Part shown: piece after piece, positions 11,328 to 23,530 of the stretch
Numbering within the stretch: position 1 is the first letter of the stretch
Layout: each line of letters opens with the position of its first letter
Assembly (NCBI GenBank): GCA_022592435.1
Contig: JABYQS010000111.1
Span: 62,001 to 126,000, forward strand
Reading direction: 5' to 3'
Source: Cerioporus squamosus
Lineage: Eukaryota; Basidiomycota; Agaricomycetes; Polyporales; Polyporaceae
DNA length: 64,000 bases
Translations under genes and position numbers: made by a program
The notes under the pieces: model-generated
The model's input: the letters and a program-made list of their open reading frames with translations, nothing else
What the model was told of the DNA's origin: nothing
Databases searched by the model: none

Positions 11328-13715
11328 CTATGCGTCAACAGGCGTGCAGCAGAGTCGAGCAACTCTCCTGCACTCGTCCCTATGTCTCGACCAGTGCTTA
11401 CTCTGACACGAAACATCGCAATACCTAGAGTGAGAACTTCAGACGAGCGAGGACAATGCAAAGAGACAGTCGCACGCACCATGCGCTGCCACACCCCCCG
11501 CACCTCTTCACCAATGCACTCATCGTCCCGCACTGACGAGCAACGGTACATGCCGACTAACCCAGGGCCCATGTCCACCCTCCCGTGATAGCTGCTGTTG
11601 CAGCTGCACTTGAGAGGGCCGCGCACAAGTGTGGTGAGGTTCGCGCCCATGGAGCGATCCCACCAACGCTCGACGGACGGGTCCACAGGCCCCTCGTCAG
11701 CTGCGGCGAGGGAGGGGGAGGGGGTCCGGATATTCCTGTCTAGCCTCTCGAAGCGCCTGACGAAGCCCAGCCAGTTCTTGATCCCGGCTTGGTAGTGGCG
11801 CAGGATCAGCTCGCGCGCGACGGTCCGTTGGTTCTTTGGGAGCTCGTATCCGAAGTGTTCGAGGATACGCCTGGTGCGCTCGAGGTGTGCGAGCGTTGGC
11901 TGCGGAACGCGTTCAGTTGTGACCTTGGTGGGAGACACTGTGTCCGACGCCTACGTACCCTAAGCTCTGCGAGATCCTCGGACAGCTCATGTCCGCGAGC
12001 TGGGAGCGTGTTAAGGATATAGGTGTTGAAGACGCGCATCAGCTCGAGCGAATCCGGGGGAGCTTCCCTGATCAGCACCTCTGCATATCCCAGGCCAGCG
12101 AGGAGCGCGTCGGTGCCGATCCGCCGTCTCCGTGTGTCTGCAGGCGTCGCTTCGAGCAGGAGCGTCCATGCCTTCGCGATGTGTCTGTCCATGAGGACCA
12201 GGAGCAAGTGGCGTCGCAGGTATGGCGTGATGTTCTCGATCTCCAGCCCCCTCTTTGCGACCTGCAGAACCTCCTCATGGTTCGCGCCTCGTATGCAGAA
12301 GATGACGTGCGCATACGCATGGTTCGGGTTGCGCGCCATCACGTCGCGCGCGAACGCCTCGACCTCCTCGTCCGGTTTGGTCATGATGAGGTACTCGAGG
12401 TCGAGCACGTCCGCCCTGTCGACGTCCGCAGCGAGTCCGTGCGGGTGCTTCCGGAGCACGCCCGCCGCAGCTGGCATGCACTCGACCCAGTCGTCGAACG
12501 GCAGGTCGCTGTCTGCGTAGTCCGGTATGTCATCGTCCCCGTACACGTACCGCCCCCGGACGAGGATGTTCGCCATCTTGGTCCCGAACTTAAACAGGCT
12601 CCTGTCGTCGAGGAAGTCCCACAAGAGGTCGATGAACAGCTCTGTGCACTTCCTCAGGAGAGTCGTCTCGCAGCGGTCTGTCCCGTAGTCTTCCATGACG
12701 GCGCGGAGGTCGGCGGGGAAGTCCTTTGGGTAGGTGTCGCAGTCGAGTGGTGAGAATAGATCGGGCGTGCTTGTCTCCAACTGCTTAGGGTAGACTCCGA
12801 GGAACACCCACATCGCGGCGCATCGCAGGGTGATGTTCTCGCTCCGGGTCATCGCGCAGAACAGCTGGAGCGTGGGCGTGATGTCGTCCACCATGTCCCA
12901 TGGGCATAGGCGTGCGTGGAGCATGAGGGTGGGCAGACCGTGGAGGATCAGGTTATGGCTGGGGTTGAAGCGGCGGAAGATGTCTGTGATGGTTTCCATC
13001 GACAGGCCAAGAGCGCCGTCCGTGATGCCTGGGGGATTCTTCAAGGAGAACGGCGGATAGACGGCCTCGTAAGAGTGACAGATCGCGATGACTGCAAACT
13101 CGCTCGCATGAGGGTCCTTCAGGCGCTGCTCCAGCACGACGACCATCGTGAGCATATGCTCGCGCAGGATCTCCAGTCGGACCGAGTCGCTCCCGTGCCG
13201 CACGAACAGGGAGAAGAGCTTGAGGAGGCATCCTTGGTCCGCGTGGTCGACAGCAAGCAGTTCTGCCACTCCCGCGAGGAGCCCTGTTTGACGATATTAG
13301 TATAGCGCGTGAAGACTGGGAATGAATTGAATCCGGCACCTTGGTCGAGGAGCTTGCGGCAGAGGATGCCGTCACAGCACATGTCAGCCCAAAGGGACAG
13401 GACTGCGTTGACAAGAAGGAACACAGTACGAGCCAACGCCGTCGTGTAGATATACTCCAGCTTGTGGGATATATCAGCGAAGCGTTCGTGGGTCTCCCTC
13501 AACGCGCTTCGCGTGGTCAATCCTGGCGCAAGCGAGGTGTTAGTGATTGATAGTGACACAATTGGAATGAAAACGTTACTTGGAATATGCAGCAAGTCCC
13601 GCACAGCGCGGATGCTATATCTCGGACTCCTTCCGAACGTTGCGTTGTAAAGGGTCGTGTACAGTTCTTCGAGGTTCGGATCGCGAGTCGTGCCCCGGCG
13701 GAACTGAGACATCAT
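11328..13715 (-). CDS. MYND-family helical-repeat protein, finger frameshifted
   Basis: Exons on the minus strand: 13580-13715, 13340-13522, 11959-13283, 11480-11923, 11328-11424. The body is a long alpha-helical repeat protein of the kind shared by all members in this window, with hallmarks TRSALRETHERFADI near the N-terminus, EYLIMTKPDEEVEAF and VMARNPNHAYAHV in the middle, and ELSEDLAEL just before the last introns. The C-terminal MYND finger is present but split between frames. CSS is in the main frame, while the rest (CGTMSALVKRCGGCG, then YCDVSCQSKHW in the last exon) is in the +1 frame, so one extra base near 11531-11535 breaks it. Without that base the gene would encode about 727 residues. 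The intron 11924-11958 is only 35 nt. MYND fingers bind proline-rich partner peptides; the role of this family is unknown. Confidence 0.75.
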
Positions 13716-13924
13716 TTTTCAAAATATGTGCTGACCGGGAATATGAGGTAGACGCAGTGTGCAGCGCGTCCCCGAGCTTTGAAGGATTCGTTGAGGGCCC
13801 GTTTGGGCTGCCCCATGTACCATGGTGGTCGACCTGAGGGAGTTTCAGAGGGGAAATCACCGATAAAATATCCACGTGGCATGGCGCTTATCTGCTGAGA
13901 ACGGTTGTGTGCTGATGTACTATC

Positions 13925-14740
13925 ATCATGTATACGGTACGCGGGGAGTCCGTGGATGAAATTCCCCCGCGGGCACTCAGACGCTCGCGGCTCCTGGTTC
14001 GAGCCCAGCCCGGACCGACATACTCTTAGTGAATACTTCTGTTTCTGCCGCATCCTACGGACACTCTGTCATCTTCCAAAGATGCACTGGTATTTTACGA
14101 CTTATTCTGACACTTCATGCCGCAGGAAACCGCTTTCGAGGGTAGACATACCGAGCGCCAAATGGCAGATAACGCCGTCTAGATAACTCCCTGATTGATT
14201 GGATCTAATCACTTCCACCGATAATTACTCATTTGAGTTACTCAGTATGTAAGTGGTACTTACTTACTGTAGCATTTATCTGGTCACTCTTGTCAAGTGC
14301 ACCGGCATCGTACTGTACTTCGGAGATGTTGCATATAGTCTGTAGCAATAGCATTAGCAGTTCTGTGAGGTAAGTGCTGCTGTAGCCCGCCGTCAATGAT
14401 CCAGATGCCCGATAAGTAACCCCGGTAAGCACGCCAAATAAAGTATATAAGTAGTTGTAATTGATAATCTCGGCGCTAAGAGATAAAGTTATCTGTACGC
14501 TAGGCGCCCGTGTAGATCCCCTCTCCAAAGTGATTTTCTGGGTAATAGAGGGTCACAATAAGTCGTAAAATACCGAAGTACCTTCAGAAGATGACAGAAT
14601 GTCTGTAGGATGCAGCAGATACATGGCTATCTTCTTAGAGGATGTTGGCGCGGCGGGGGCTCGAACCAGGAGCCGCGAGCGTCTGAGTGCCCGCGCGGGA
14701 ATTTCATCCACGGACTCCCCGCGTACCGTACATGTAGTCA
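13925..14740. repeat. Inverted-repeat element with tRNA-like (B-box) arms
   Basis: A stretch of about 73 bp at 13936-14010 recurs in reverse complement at 14659-14733 with a single mismatch. Weaker inverted similarity continues inward for another 100-180 bp on each side (for example CATCCTAC then CTGTCATCTTC, then TATTTTACGACTT in both arms). The centre of about 280 bp is not repeated. Each arm contains GGTTCGAGCCC, a perfect fit to the Pol III B-box consensus, so the arms may be two tRNA-derived SINE copies in opposite orientation, or the ends of one fold-back transposon. No transposase is encoded. It lies between two minus-strand genes and interrupts neither. Confidence 0.7.
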
Positions 14741-15299
14741 CTCAACTTACTCATTTGGTGAGGCAAAGTACTTACTTCGCTTCGGTCCATGCTCTCTCTC
14801 AATTTCAACCGGGTTTGCACATGATCCCCAAGTTTGAGGAACTTCGCCGAGTCATGTAGTAAGCTCCTCATCGCGCGTTTCCCCGATATACTGATTGACC
14901 ATCGCCTACTATGCAGAGCGACCGACGCGGTGCGGGAGAAGATAGAAGAGTAGAGCGTAAAGCCTGAATGCCCCCTTCGCAACTTCTTGATAAACGATGG
15001 ACGGGGCCGCAACAAGCGACGTATCGCAGGGAAATGTTGTCTGGTACACTGTACACGTCATCAATTGGCTGCACAGTCTATGAAGGGCGTGGAAGTACAA
15101 TGCACTAATACAACAGACAATTAGAGCATTAGGTACGTTATATGTGTTGTGAAGTAGGAAACGTCCGAGGAGCAAGTGCTAATGTCCGTGTTGTTGTACA
15201 GGGAAGAGCGTCCGTCGAGGCGGCGCAGTCAAAGCAATCGTAATGCGTCCATAATTGTCACGTTGCGAGGTGAAGCACGACCGAAACATGTTCCGACGC
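14741..15299. other. Intergenic, no gene seen
   Basis: AT-richer than its surroundings, with only short open frames lacking any recognisable motif. Confidence 0.4.
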
Positions 15300-15866
15300 T
15301 CACTGCTGCTTGGTGATCGCGAACTCGTCGCTGAAGTTGCCGGAGTCACCGAACACTGAAAACACGAAACAGTGAGTCACCGTACTCCGCTAGCTTGTCG
15401 CTGTGGAGGATACTCACAGACCACTTTGTAGTCTCCGCCCTCCTCGACCAACGGAAGCTGAAAGCTCACATGTCCGGTAGTAATGCTGAAGTTTCCGGCG
15501 AGCATCACTGCACGTTCGACATTAGGGAGCGATAATACCGCAGGAGCGCGACGGACACGTACCATCAGTGGTGTGTTCGCCCTTACGGAGGTAAATCTTG
15601 CCAATCGGGTTAGTGATCTGCTTCGGCGGGCGGGAAGCGTCCCTGGGAAAGCAAGATCAGGATCATTCCCCGAAGCCAGTTAGGACAACATACCAGGTGA
15701 CATTGTAGGTGTGGCCAGGATGCCATACCGCCCCTTTGCAAGGGTAGGTAACGCGGGGCACGTACACGTCGCGCATGATCGGCACGGCGTGTGTGACCTG
15801 GAAGATGGCACCAAAGGCCGCGACGAGGAAGACGAGGCAGTGGGCGAAAGACGTCTGGGCGAACAT
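15300..15866 (-). CDS. Small secreted Kre9/Knh1-like protein
   Basis: Four minus-strand exons (15694-15866, 15563-15642, 15418-15507, 15300-15355) join in phase to 132 residues. A signal peptide is clear (hydrophobic LVFLVAAFGAIF, likely cleavage near HAVP). The mature part is a single Kre9-like beta domain: VTYPCKGAVWHPGHTYNVTW, then IGKIYLRKG, VMLAGNFSI, a VSFQLP strand and the ending VLFGDSGNFSDEFAI. Kre9-type domains occur in fungal cell-wall proteins, often linked to beta-1,6-glucan; a short secreted form of this size has no assigned enzyme activity. The gene at 17634-18263 has the same exon pattern (its second exon is also 80 nt), so the two are tandem paralogues. Structure is well supported; function is inferred. 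Confidence 0.85.
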
Positions 15867-17633
15867 GGTGGAGAGATGTCGAGAGGATTCGTGAGATCGG
15901 AGTAGCCGTGAAGTGTAGGAGTACAGGGAGCTGAAGAGGCTGGTGGACTGGGGAACATAGAGCGGTGCGTCGCGCAGCTTAAGTATCAGACACAGCGGGC
16001 TTAACGGGTCACCGAGGAAGTTTGGCGGACAGAGCCGGTGCTCGACTGGCGAGCATCGGGCAGGGCCTCTCGTCGGGGCTCCGAATCGGTCAGGGAGCAC
16101 GCCCAAAGGCGAGTGCATGCGTGGCTACGTGTAAACTTTGACTCTTGCGACCCACAAACGCGCCTGGAAAGTGGGACCACCGCGGCCTTGTCCTCCCGTC
16201 GCTCCCTGCGTGGCACACTAGTCACGCGTCCGGCGCGCACATGTGCCCACGACCCTGTGTACGCTCACTTAGCCTCCCGACGGCCTCCGACGCGAACAAC
16301 AACAAGTGCACAAGACGGCACTCCCTCCTCCCGTCTCGTACAGCGGCCTGTGCTCATACGTAACGCCAGACATCACCGTCGAATGCATTGGGAGACTCAC
16401 GATGAGTTCCCCACATTGACGTAGGCCATCGCGAACAGGTGAGCCTCCGCTGCTATTCAGTCCGGAGCGGAGTCGTGCTCACAATGCCTTTCGCATCCCC
16501 TCGTTCAGTAAAGCAGGCGCATCGTGGAAGTCCGACAGTCTCGGGATCGAAAGGGTGTCGAACATCACCCGACATGTCCCCGTTCGCCATCTCCTTTGCC
16601 CAAGTCGCGTCCGCCAAAGCGATCTTGCCCCCGTCCGGATCTACTTCCATACCCTCGACTGCGGCAGGCGACCCTTCTACCCGAGTACTGTATCGGACCT
16701 TCTGGCACCGGTGGCGCAAAACTGTGCTGTTGTGCAGTATCTTCCTGGATGAACTCGGAGCGACGTCCCCCATTCAGCATATCATGCCCATAGGTCAGTG
16801 TCAGGCTATGATACAGGGATTGACACGGAAGGATCATGCAGAACCCCGAGAATCTCGTGGGATTGGCCTGGACGCATCGACTCTAGCTCGAGAGCGAGAA
16901 ATCGAGAAGGGGCGGGGAGGTCACCCGACGGCGAGCTGCACGCGCAGGGTGCTTCGGGAGCGACGTCTTCATGCCTTGCTTTGCCGACAGCCAGTGCCTG
17001 ATGTCTTGTCGTGAGCATGAGGGGAATCAGGACAGAGAGCAAATAATACTTAACTTGGTCCCCGAACAACAGGTTTAGCGGAACGTACTTCAATTTCCTG
17101 TCTGGGAAGTCGGACCTCCCCGGACACTTGTACATTTGAGTAGCTCTAGCGAGCAAGGAATAGCCATAGTATGAGTGTGCGATCGCAAGCACGGCGATCT
17201 TGCTTTCGTGACCTTCCTCCGATGACTGTCGACGGTCAATTGAAAACGTCTGCAGCATATCGAACTCACTTGTCCCGGTCCAGACCCAGAAACAGGAGAC
17301 TCTGACGCTACTGCACTGAATCCCGGCACTGTCTCCGTCGGGTGCCCTGGACGCTTGTTTGCAATTTGCCTTCACTACTGACACAAAGACTTCACAATGA
17401 ACGCTACATTTAGAAGTGTCCACGTAGACATAGTCCGATCATACAAGCAAGACAACGTCCCAAGAAAAGAAGTCCGAAGTGTGTTATACAGCCAAGTCCG
17501 TGCGTTCAAGTTCATGACATGACATCATTACCCCGTTCGAACGCGCATCTCTGCCTACTCGCATTCGTTTATTAGCCTGTCGGTTGCTGAGCCTTCTTTG
17601 TGGTTCCCCGTTGTCCAGGCACTCGAGAGCACC
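15867..17633. other. Intergenic, possible gene relic on minus strand
   Basis: Minus-strand open frames at about 16453-16773 and 16806-17423 have amino-acid composition like real protein (for example GMEVDPDGGKIALADATW and ESKIAVLAIAHSY), but I could not join them by credible splice sites into one gene or place them in a family. They may be remains of an F-box, beta-propeller or MYND-family gene. Confidence 0.25.
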
Positions 17634-18263
17634 TCAGAAGAGCGACACCCCATTTATCGTGAACTGCGGGCTAAAGTTACCCGAGTCGCCAAACACTAGA
17701 GAAGCATACGAGGGTCAGCATCGACCAAGTGCGGGGTGTCAGCAGGCGGGGATCAGGATAGAGACGAGCAGGTACGTACAGACGAGGCTGTAGTCATCGC
17801 CAGTAAGCAGCGACTTCGGGAGCGTCACTTCGATCCTACCGAGGAGGATGTCAAACCCGCTGGCGAGCACAACTGCAGGAGACGTCAGTTCATATCGGAC
17901 CCGATGGAAGGCTGACGTCGAATGCTACAAACCTGGAGTGGCCAGGTCACCCTTCCGCAAGAGGATGAATCCTTGGCGATTGGTGATCTGCTCGGGGGCA
18001 TCTGAGGTGTCCCTACAATAGCAATACACGTCAGTAACGTGCCCTTCATTGGCCACCTACGCAGCCATGTACGCTTACCAGGTTACGTTGTGCGTCTGCC
18101 CGTTCGTCCAAACGGTGCCAGCGTGCGGGTAGAGGACAGGCGGGACAAAGACGTCCCGCTTTTCACCGGCTTGCACAGGGACTGCAGCACCCACCACGAG
18201 CTGCGCGAGACATGCGAAGAGCGCGAGAACGGCCAGGATCAAACGAGTCGAATACGCGGACAT
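17634..18263 (-). CDS. Small secreted Kre9/Knh1-like protein
   Basis: Four minus-strand exons (18079-18263, 17933-18012, 17780-17872, 17634-17695) join in phase to 139 residues. The signal peptide spans LILAVLALFACLAQLVVG and is followed by a KR site. The Kre9-like domain shows VLYPHAGTVWTNGQTHNVTW, RQGFILLRKGDLATP, VVLASGFDILLG and the terminal VLFGDSGNFSPQFTI. The protein is expected in the wall or outside the cell and carries no Ser/Thr-rich tail or GPI signal. It is the tandem paralogue of the gene at 15300-15866, with splice phases conserved at every junction. The exact cell-wall role cannot be read from sequence. Confidence 0.88.
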
Positions 18264-19218
18264 GGTGGACGGTGATGTCGTCAAAGTCGTTGGGTCGTAA
18301 TTAGAGGGTAGCGTCCGTCGTGAGTGACAGGGAGGGACCTAGTAGCACCACAGCGGTGTGGGGAGTGGAGCGGGAGTGGGCCTCGGAACTCGTAGGTCGA
18401 GGGATGTCAGAGCTCGGGGCGGGGTTACTTATACCTAGCATGAAGTCTCGGGGTCATGTCGGCGAGACTATCAGACTCTCATGCAGTCTTCCATCTGCCA
18501 CAATGATAACATGCCATGCCGGCTCGTGCTCTGGTGTGGGAGATCCTAGCTGCTAAGTGAGAATCGAGAAGCACCATAACCATCATGCACTGGCACCAGT
18601 TCCCGTCATACGTGCATCCTGGCCGCGGCTAGCGTTTGTCGATGCCGGCTTGCAGACGCCGGGAAGCGCGATTCTCGCATCGGGTGACTGCAATCGGGTC
18701 ACTAGACGTACGCGCATGAGAACTAGAACGGGCTTGCCTGAACAAGCGGGAGGGAGGCTTGTAGCACGGTCAGGTGGGCTCCCTGCGCGGCCTGCACCTG
18801 AATGTTGCGGGGGTAGATAGCATCATCGAATCCGAAGCCGGCGCGCGTGCGCGTCGCTCAATGGTCGGAGAGGGGCCGAAGGTTGTGCGTCGCGTACTAG
18901 CGAATCCGCCGAAGACGCGATAAGGGCAAGCGTGCGATTGCATGCTGTTCAGGACCGGACATTGTGAGGTTAATCGACGCTGTCACATTGTTACCGATTG
19001 TCGTTCCTCGGATCCAGATCGTGGTTGAGTGCGCAGGAACGACGCCACTAACAAGACACCGAACTGCATAAGGGTTGACCGGGGAAGGATGATTATAGCA
19101 TGAATAGGTTCATATGTTACACTCCGTCCGTGTGCGTAATGTACAGGTGGCTTGTGAAATGGTACATCTTGAATTGCTGAATGCCCTTGCTGCGATTGGG
19201 CCGATCCGTAAACAGCTG
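18264..19218. other. Intergenic, no gene seen
   Basis: Upstream region of the second Kre9-like gene and downstream region of the RING gene. Only short, motif-free frames are open. Confidence 0.5.
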
Positions 19219-21793
19219 TCAGGGTATATAAATCTTCGAGTACCCTTCCACGCTGCGGGAGGGGGCCAGAGCGCATATCAGCATCGAGGTTGACACACTG
19301 CGTAATACGCGTGAAGAGAGGTAACGTACCTCCGTCGACAGCAAGGGCATGTATGCTTCGACGCTGATGAGCGCGATGCCAGGTTGTCGCGGCAATCGTC
19401 GCACAGCGCTAGGCATCTGTGCACCGGTCAGGCAGTAAGGTTTCCGGTCAGCGATGTACCTCAGGCGAAGAAGGGGTCGGAGAAGCAGTGGGAAGAGACG
19501 TACCGACAAGGCCAGCAGATGATATCGCGAGGCTCGACCGTACAGATGACACAAGTGCGTGCATTCTCGGAACGCATGTCCTCGTCTCGCACGGTGGAGC
19601 GCTTGACTTGTCGCTCAGCACGAAGTCGTCCCAATCATCGTAGTCGTTCGGAGCACGCCGAGGTCCGGACGCGAGCCGTCGGTAGCCACGACGCGTCAGC
19701 GGGGACGATGACGAGCCTGCAATATGTGCGAGCAGCACCGGGGCGGACGCTGCGTCAGACGCTAGGTCTGCATAGAGCTGGAGTTGCTCCCCGCGCTCAG
19801 CATCCGCGTCTTCGTCCGCATCCGTACCCGCCTCCTCCTGATCTGAACTGTCCGAGTCGGGCGTCCGCTCATCCTCGGGCTGAAAGTCGTACTCATCGTC
19901 GCTGACCGATTCGCCACGCAGAAAGCGCTCATACGGGTCTGCATCTTCGCTATTGGCTCCGAAGGCACGACCATCAAGCAACACGACCGAGGGCGAGCGC
20001 GCACGTACCATGCCTCTCCCTCGTGCCTTCGCTATGGCCGCGGCCCAGAGACGCCTAGCGGCGTGCCATGCGCTGGCAATGAAAGTGGCCAGATGCCTTT
20101 GCCACGCGACGTTGAGCACCGTATTCATCCAGAAGTCCGTGCTTGCCGCCTTGACCTTCACGTTGGAGATCTCGTTCGCGAAGCCCTTCTTCACGATGCG
20201 CTTCTTCCCCCGTTGCTCGTACGCTGGGGAGATGTCCGATACGCCCGAGCGGTCGATGTCGAGCTCGCCGCCCACGATCTCGCGCGTATAGGCACGGAGT
20301 ACGTCCATCTGGCGAGCACTCGTTACGCCGCCAACTTCGTTCCCAAGTCCGGCGACCGCCGTGGCCTCCATGCTTGCAGTTCCGATGCGGAAGAGCGCGA
20401 CGTTGAAGTCTTCGTCGGGCCGCGGCATTAAGGCGGAATGCGCGAACAGCGGTCGTGAGATAGCACCCTCTGAGAGCAATTGAGTGAGCCCATTCAACGC
20501 GACGGTGATAGAGATGATGGAGAGCATGATCGTCTCCACCACGCGTGCCGCGTAGGTGGTGAGCGGATACGGAATGTGGGAGAACCAGACGACATAGTGG
20601 AAGTGCAAGACAGCGAAGAGACCACCCATGGTGGAGAAGGCGAGGCGGTACCGCGACCAGCTGTGTTGAATCTCGAGACAATGCAGAACGACGAGCTGCA
20701 GGAGCGGTAGGAGAATAGTGATGATGATATGGGCGTTCGGCCGCTCAGGCAAAACGCCTTCCTTTGCAGGTCCAGGATGAGACGCAGATTCCACGTATAG
20801 CTGGAAAGCAAACGCGAACTGCTGCAATAGTCAGTGACGTCGAATAGCCCATACGGAGAAAGGACCTCACCAGGTTGAATGGAGCGCTTTCGTTAATGTT
20901 CAGGCCTTCCAAGCCCGTCGTGAGAGTCCCGACACAAAGCGTCAAGCAGGTCGACAAGAAGGTGTACCAGCAGATGTCTTCCATGCTCTTCTGTGCGACC
21001 CACTCGCCGATCGGTCGGAGGATGTTGACACGGGTGACAATTGAAGAGTCTTGACTCTGTACGAGCAAGGTGATCCATATTGCGACCGCCTTCACCAGGA
21101 AGTATGACGACGGGACTCGCAATAGGAGTCTTGTGTACGTAGACGAGAAGTCGATGGGGAAGATGAGTCCAAGAAGAGCGCGGCCGATCGACACGGGTCT
21201 CTGCCTCTCCCGAACATGGTGACTATGGTTGGGTCGAAAGGCATGGGGCCTATGGGGAGGTACGACGATGTTTTGAATCCGATTGAGGATGAATGCCTGC
21301 TCTGTAGTTCAGTCAATGTCTCACTTCAGCGTTTCTGGTGGCTGTATCAGGGAAGAACGTCGATGCGCGACTTGGGACACGAAGCTTGGCCTCACTGGAT
21401 GTACGCCCCGGAGAGCATTCCGGCAGAGGTCAACCCTGGTACGCGCACAAATGCTCAATGTTTGCGAGAATATCGTCGACACCGACGACGTGCGCGCTAT
21501 CCCGGGGCGCGGACTGTCCACAGCGACAGACATGCCTCGGACTTGACAGAGGCACGGCGCGCATACAAGAGCAGCGGTTCCTAAGCAGTAGTAAGAAGAC
21601 AACTCACCATCACAACCAGTCCGACGAAGTACCCGGACGTCAGAAACCCCCACGGCCCCGGCATTGGCGGAGGGTACGCCGGGGAGCCCGTATGCCTATG
21701 CGTCCTGTATCCCTGCGCGCCCCTCCCAGAGTTCGCGTCATAGCTTCCACCCTGTGTTGCGCGAGCCGCAGCTTCATGCATGTCGAGGGTCAT
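19219..21793 (-). CDS. Multi-pass membrane RING-finger E3 ubiquitin ligase (Asi1/Asi3-like)
   Basis: Six minus-strand exons (21608-21793, 20871-21296, 19622-20821, 19504-19565, 19330-19416, 19219-19252) join in phase to 664 residues. Five or more hydrophobic helices lie in the first half, among them GYFVGLVVM, YFLVKAVAIWITLLV, IIITILLPLLQLVV and IMLSIISITVALNGL. An acidic linker (DSSDQEEAGTDADEDADAE) follows. The extreme C-terminus is a C3HC4-type RING: RTCVICTVEPRDIICWPCR, CLALCDDC, CPCCRRSVEGYSKIYIP. The RING is only readable after removing a 56-nt intron inside the apparent open frame. Membrane topology plus a C-terminal RING resembles yeast Asi1/Asi3, inner-nuclear-membrane ligases; that assignment is inference. 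The first intron is 311 nt, longer than usual. Confidence 0.88.
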
Positions 21794-22360
21794 GTCGTCG
21801 AGACGGCGGAGTCGTGCGAGTGCACGCGAGGGGAGAGTGAAGAAGCGGTGCGCGAGCTTCAGGCTCGTGTTGAAGAACAGGGAGGTGTTAAGGTGTCGGA
21901 GTTGTCTGCAACATTGACCTCAGCGTCGACCATGGCATTGACAACGTTAACGACGTTGACGACGACGACAAGCGAAGGGGCGAGGAGAAAAGGTGATTGT
22001 GGCTGAACACGCGGAACGTACGACCATGATGACGCCGGCGCTTGGGTTGCCCAAAGCGGATTGCCACGTGGATTGAAACTATGGCCAGGCCTGGTTCAAC
22101 CGTGCTGAAGATGAACTTCATGATGGTTCCCATACCCGAGATCGCCAAAGAATCCACACACACACGTAAGTATTGACATGGAACTGACTTCGCGAGATAC
22201 AGGAGATGGTCATAAGCAACATAGGGCGTATCAAAACAAGAAAAGCATAGTATCGTTGAGCCAACAACAACTGCGAACCGATCCCGGAAAACAGCTGGAA
22301 GGTTTGGCACGACGGTTAGGCAGCGAATCGCCGCCTACCAGCTCGCGCGGCGGTGGCTGG
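21794..22360. other. Upstream region of the RING gene
   Basis: No supported gene. A minus-strand frame at 21888-22310 is open and partly hydrophobic but has no ATG with context and no recognisable domain. Confidence 0.4.
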
Positions 22361-22664
22361 TTACTTTTTGCCATGGCCCTAACGGATGAAAGCACGTAAG
22401 TGTGCCAATAATAACAGTGAACGCTTTTCACTCACGTTTCCGTTCGAAAGAGTTGTTGCGACGGAGCCCAGACTGGCAGTTTGAGGCCCGGGGAAAGTCG
22501 CTACGAGGTTTGGCGACACAGGCGGCGATGGGGCCACGATTGTGCAGCTGATGCCATGAGGCTCGCTACTCCGCTGGATCCCATTGTAAGCCTCGAGGCA
22601 ACCTAACAAACGACTGTCTGGCACATACCGGCATGCTGTCATTCTGGTGAGTCTGAGAAGACAT
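22361..22664 (-). CDS. Candidate small protein of 63 residues, unknown
   Basis: Three minus-strand exons (22629-22664, 22436-22573, 22361-22378) are separated by canonical introns of 55 and 57 nt, both in phase 0. A TATA box (22755-22762) lies about 90 nt before the ATG. The product begins MSSQTHQNDSMP, has a Ser/Pro/Thr/Ala-rich centre (TIVAPSPPVSPNLVATFPGP) and ends GHGKK. There is no signal peptide, membrane helix or CaaX motif, so it is not a mating pheromone precursor of the usual type. I do not recognise it. Support is the combination of promoter, spacing and splice phase; a chance arrangement is still possible. Confidence 0.4.
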
Positions 22665-22754
22665 AGCGAAGTGAGTGCTGAGCAGGAACAAGTGGCAAGG
22701 TGCACAACGGGGACGGTAGCCAATGCTGGACTTTCCAGCTCGCCGGCGCAGCAG

Positions 22755-22762
22755 TTTATATA
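22755..22762 (-). promoter_or_regulatory. TATA box of the small candidate gene
   Basis: Reads TATATAAA on the minus strand, about 90 nt before the ATG at 22664. Confidence 0.4.
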
Positions 22763-23530
22763 CGCCCCGCCGAGGACCAAGCGGAGAGCTCGTTCCGAGC
22801 ATCATCAGAGCTATGACCGGCAGGGCGCATTGGCTAAAGCTCAGGCCAGGAACAGACCTTGCCGATCCGTACCCTCGAGCCTATGCGCGCGCGCACCAAA
22901 GCGGACAATGACTTGAGATCGAGTCCGCCCGCTCCCCGCCCTTGCAGATGACGATTGTTCGGTACCAGGTGACACTCACGGTGGTCAGTTGAAAATGGAG
23001 GAACTGATGAGCCTACCCCAGAATGAAACGGGGTAAGAGCAGAGCAGAGACGACAATGAAGCATCGTCCGAGGCGCCTTCGAAAGATATTCGTACCACTA
23101 GCACATTTAGCGGTGCCGCCTGGTTAGTAAGCTTGGATGAGGCAGACTTCTTCGGATCGGCAGCGGCTCCATGTCCATGACTTGCGGGCACAACGGTTAT
23201 GAGGTACAGTGGAGAGTTGAAGACATGGTCCGAAGGAGGACGTGGGCTCCCATTAGTCCAAGCTTAGACGCCTGTACTCGGTTGCTTTTGGACCACAATG
23301 CGCCTCTTCATCCAAAGTCCGCTTCATTATAGGACTTGTATTTGATTGTCCTATTGTAAGTCACCATTATAATGTGGTGGTTGGGCTGCGTTTCAGGCCA
23401 CCGAGTCTCCACCCACTGACGTGCCAGGCTGTACTTCAAGCTTCAAGCTTCAACGCTTGCGCTTTCTCACTCGTCCGTTTACCACTGTCCTAGCCTCAAC
23501 ATCGACGCGGCTCAAATCACAAAATCCCTC
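22763..23530. other. Intergenic, no gene seen
   Basis: Between the small minus-strand candidate and the MYND gene at 23531. A short tandem TTCAAGC repeat sits at about 23437-23450. Confidence 0.4.

Noticed and set aside
13936..14010. tRNA gene
   Set aside because: The T-arm and B-box fit, but no acceptor stem or anticodon arm can be formed, and the sequence after the B-box differs between the two arms.
16453..17423. MYND-family or beta-propeller gene on the minus strand
   Set aside because: Pieces look coding-like but cannot be spliced into one frame, and similarity to known families is too weak to name.
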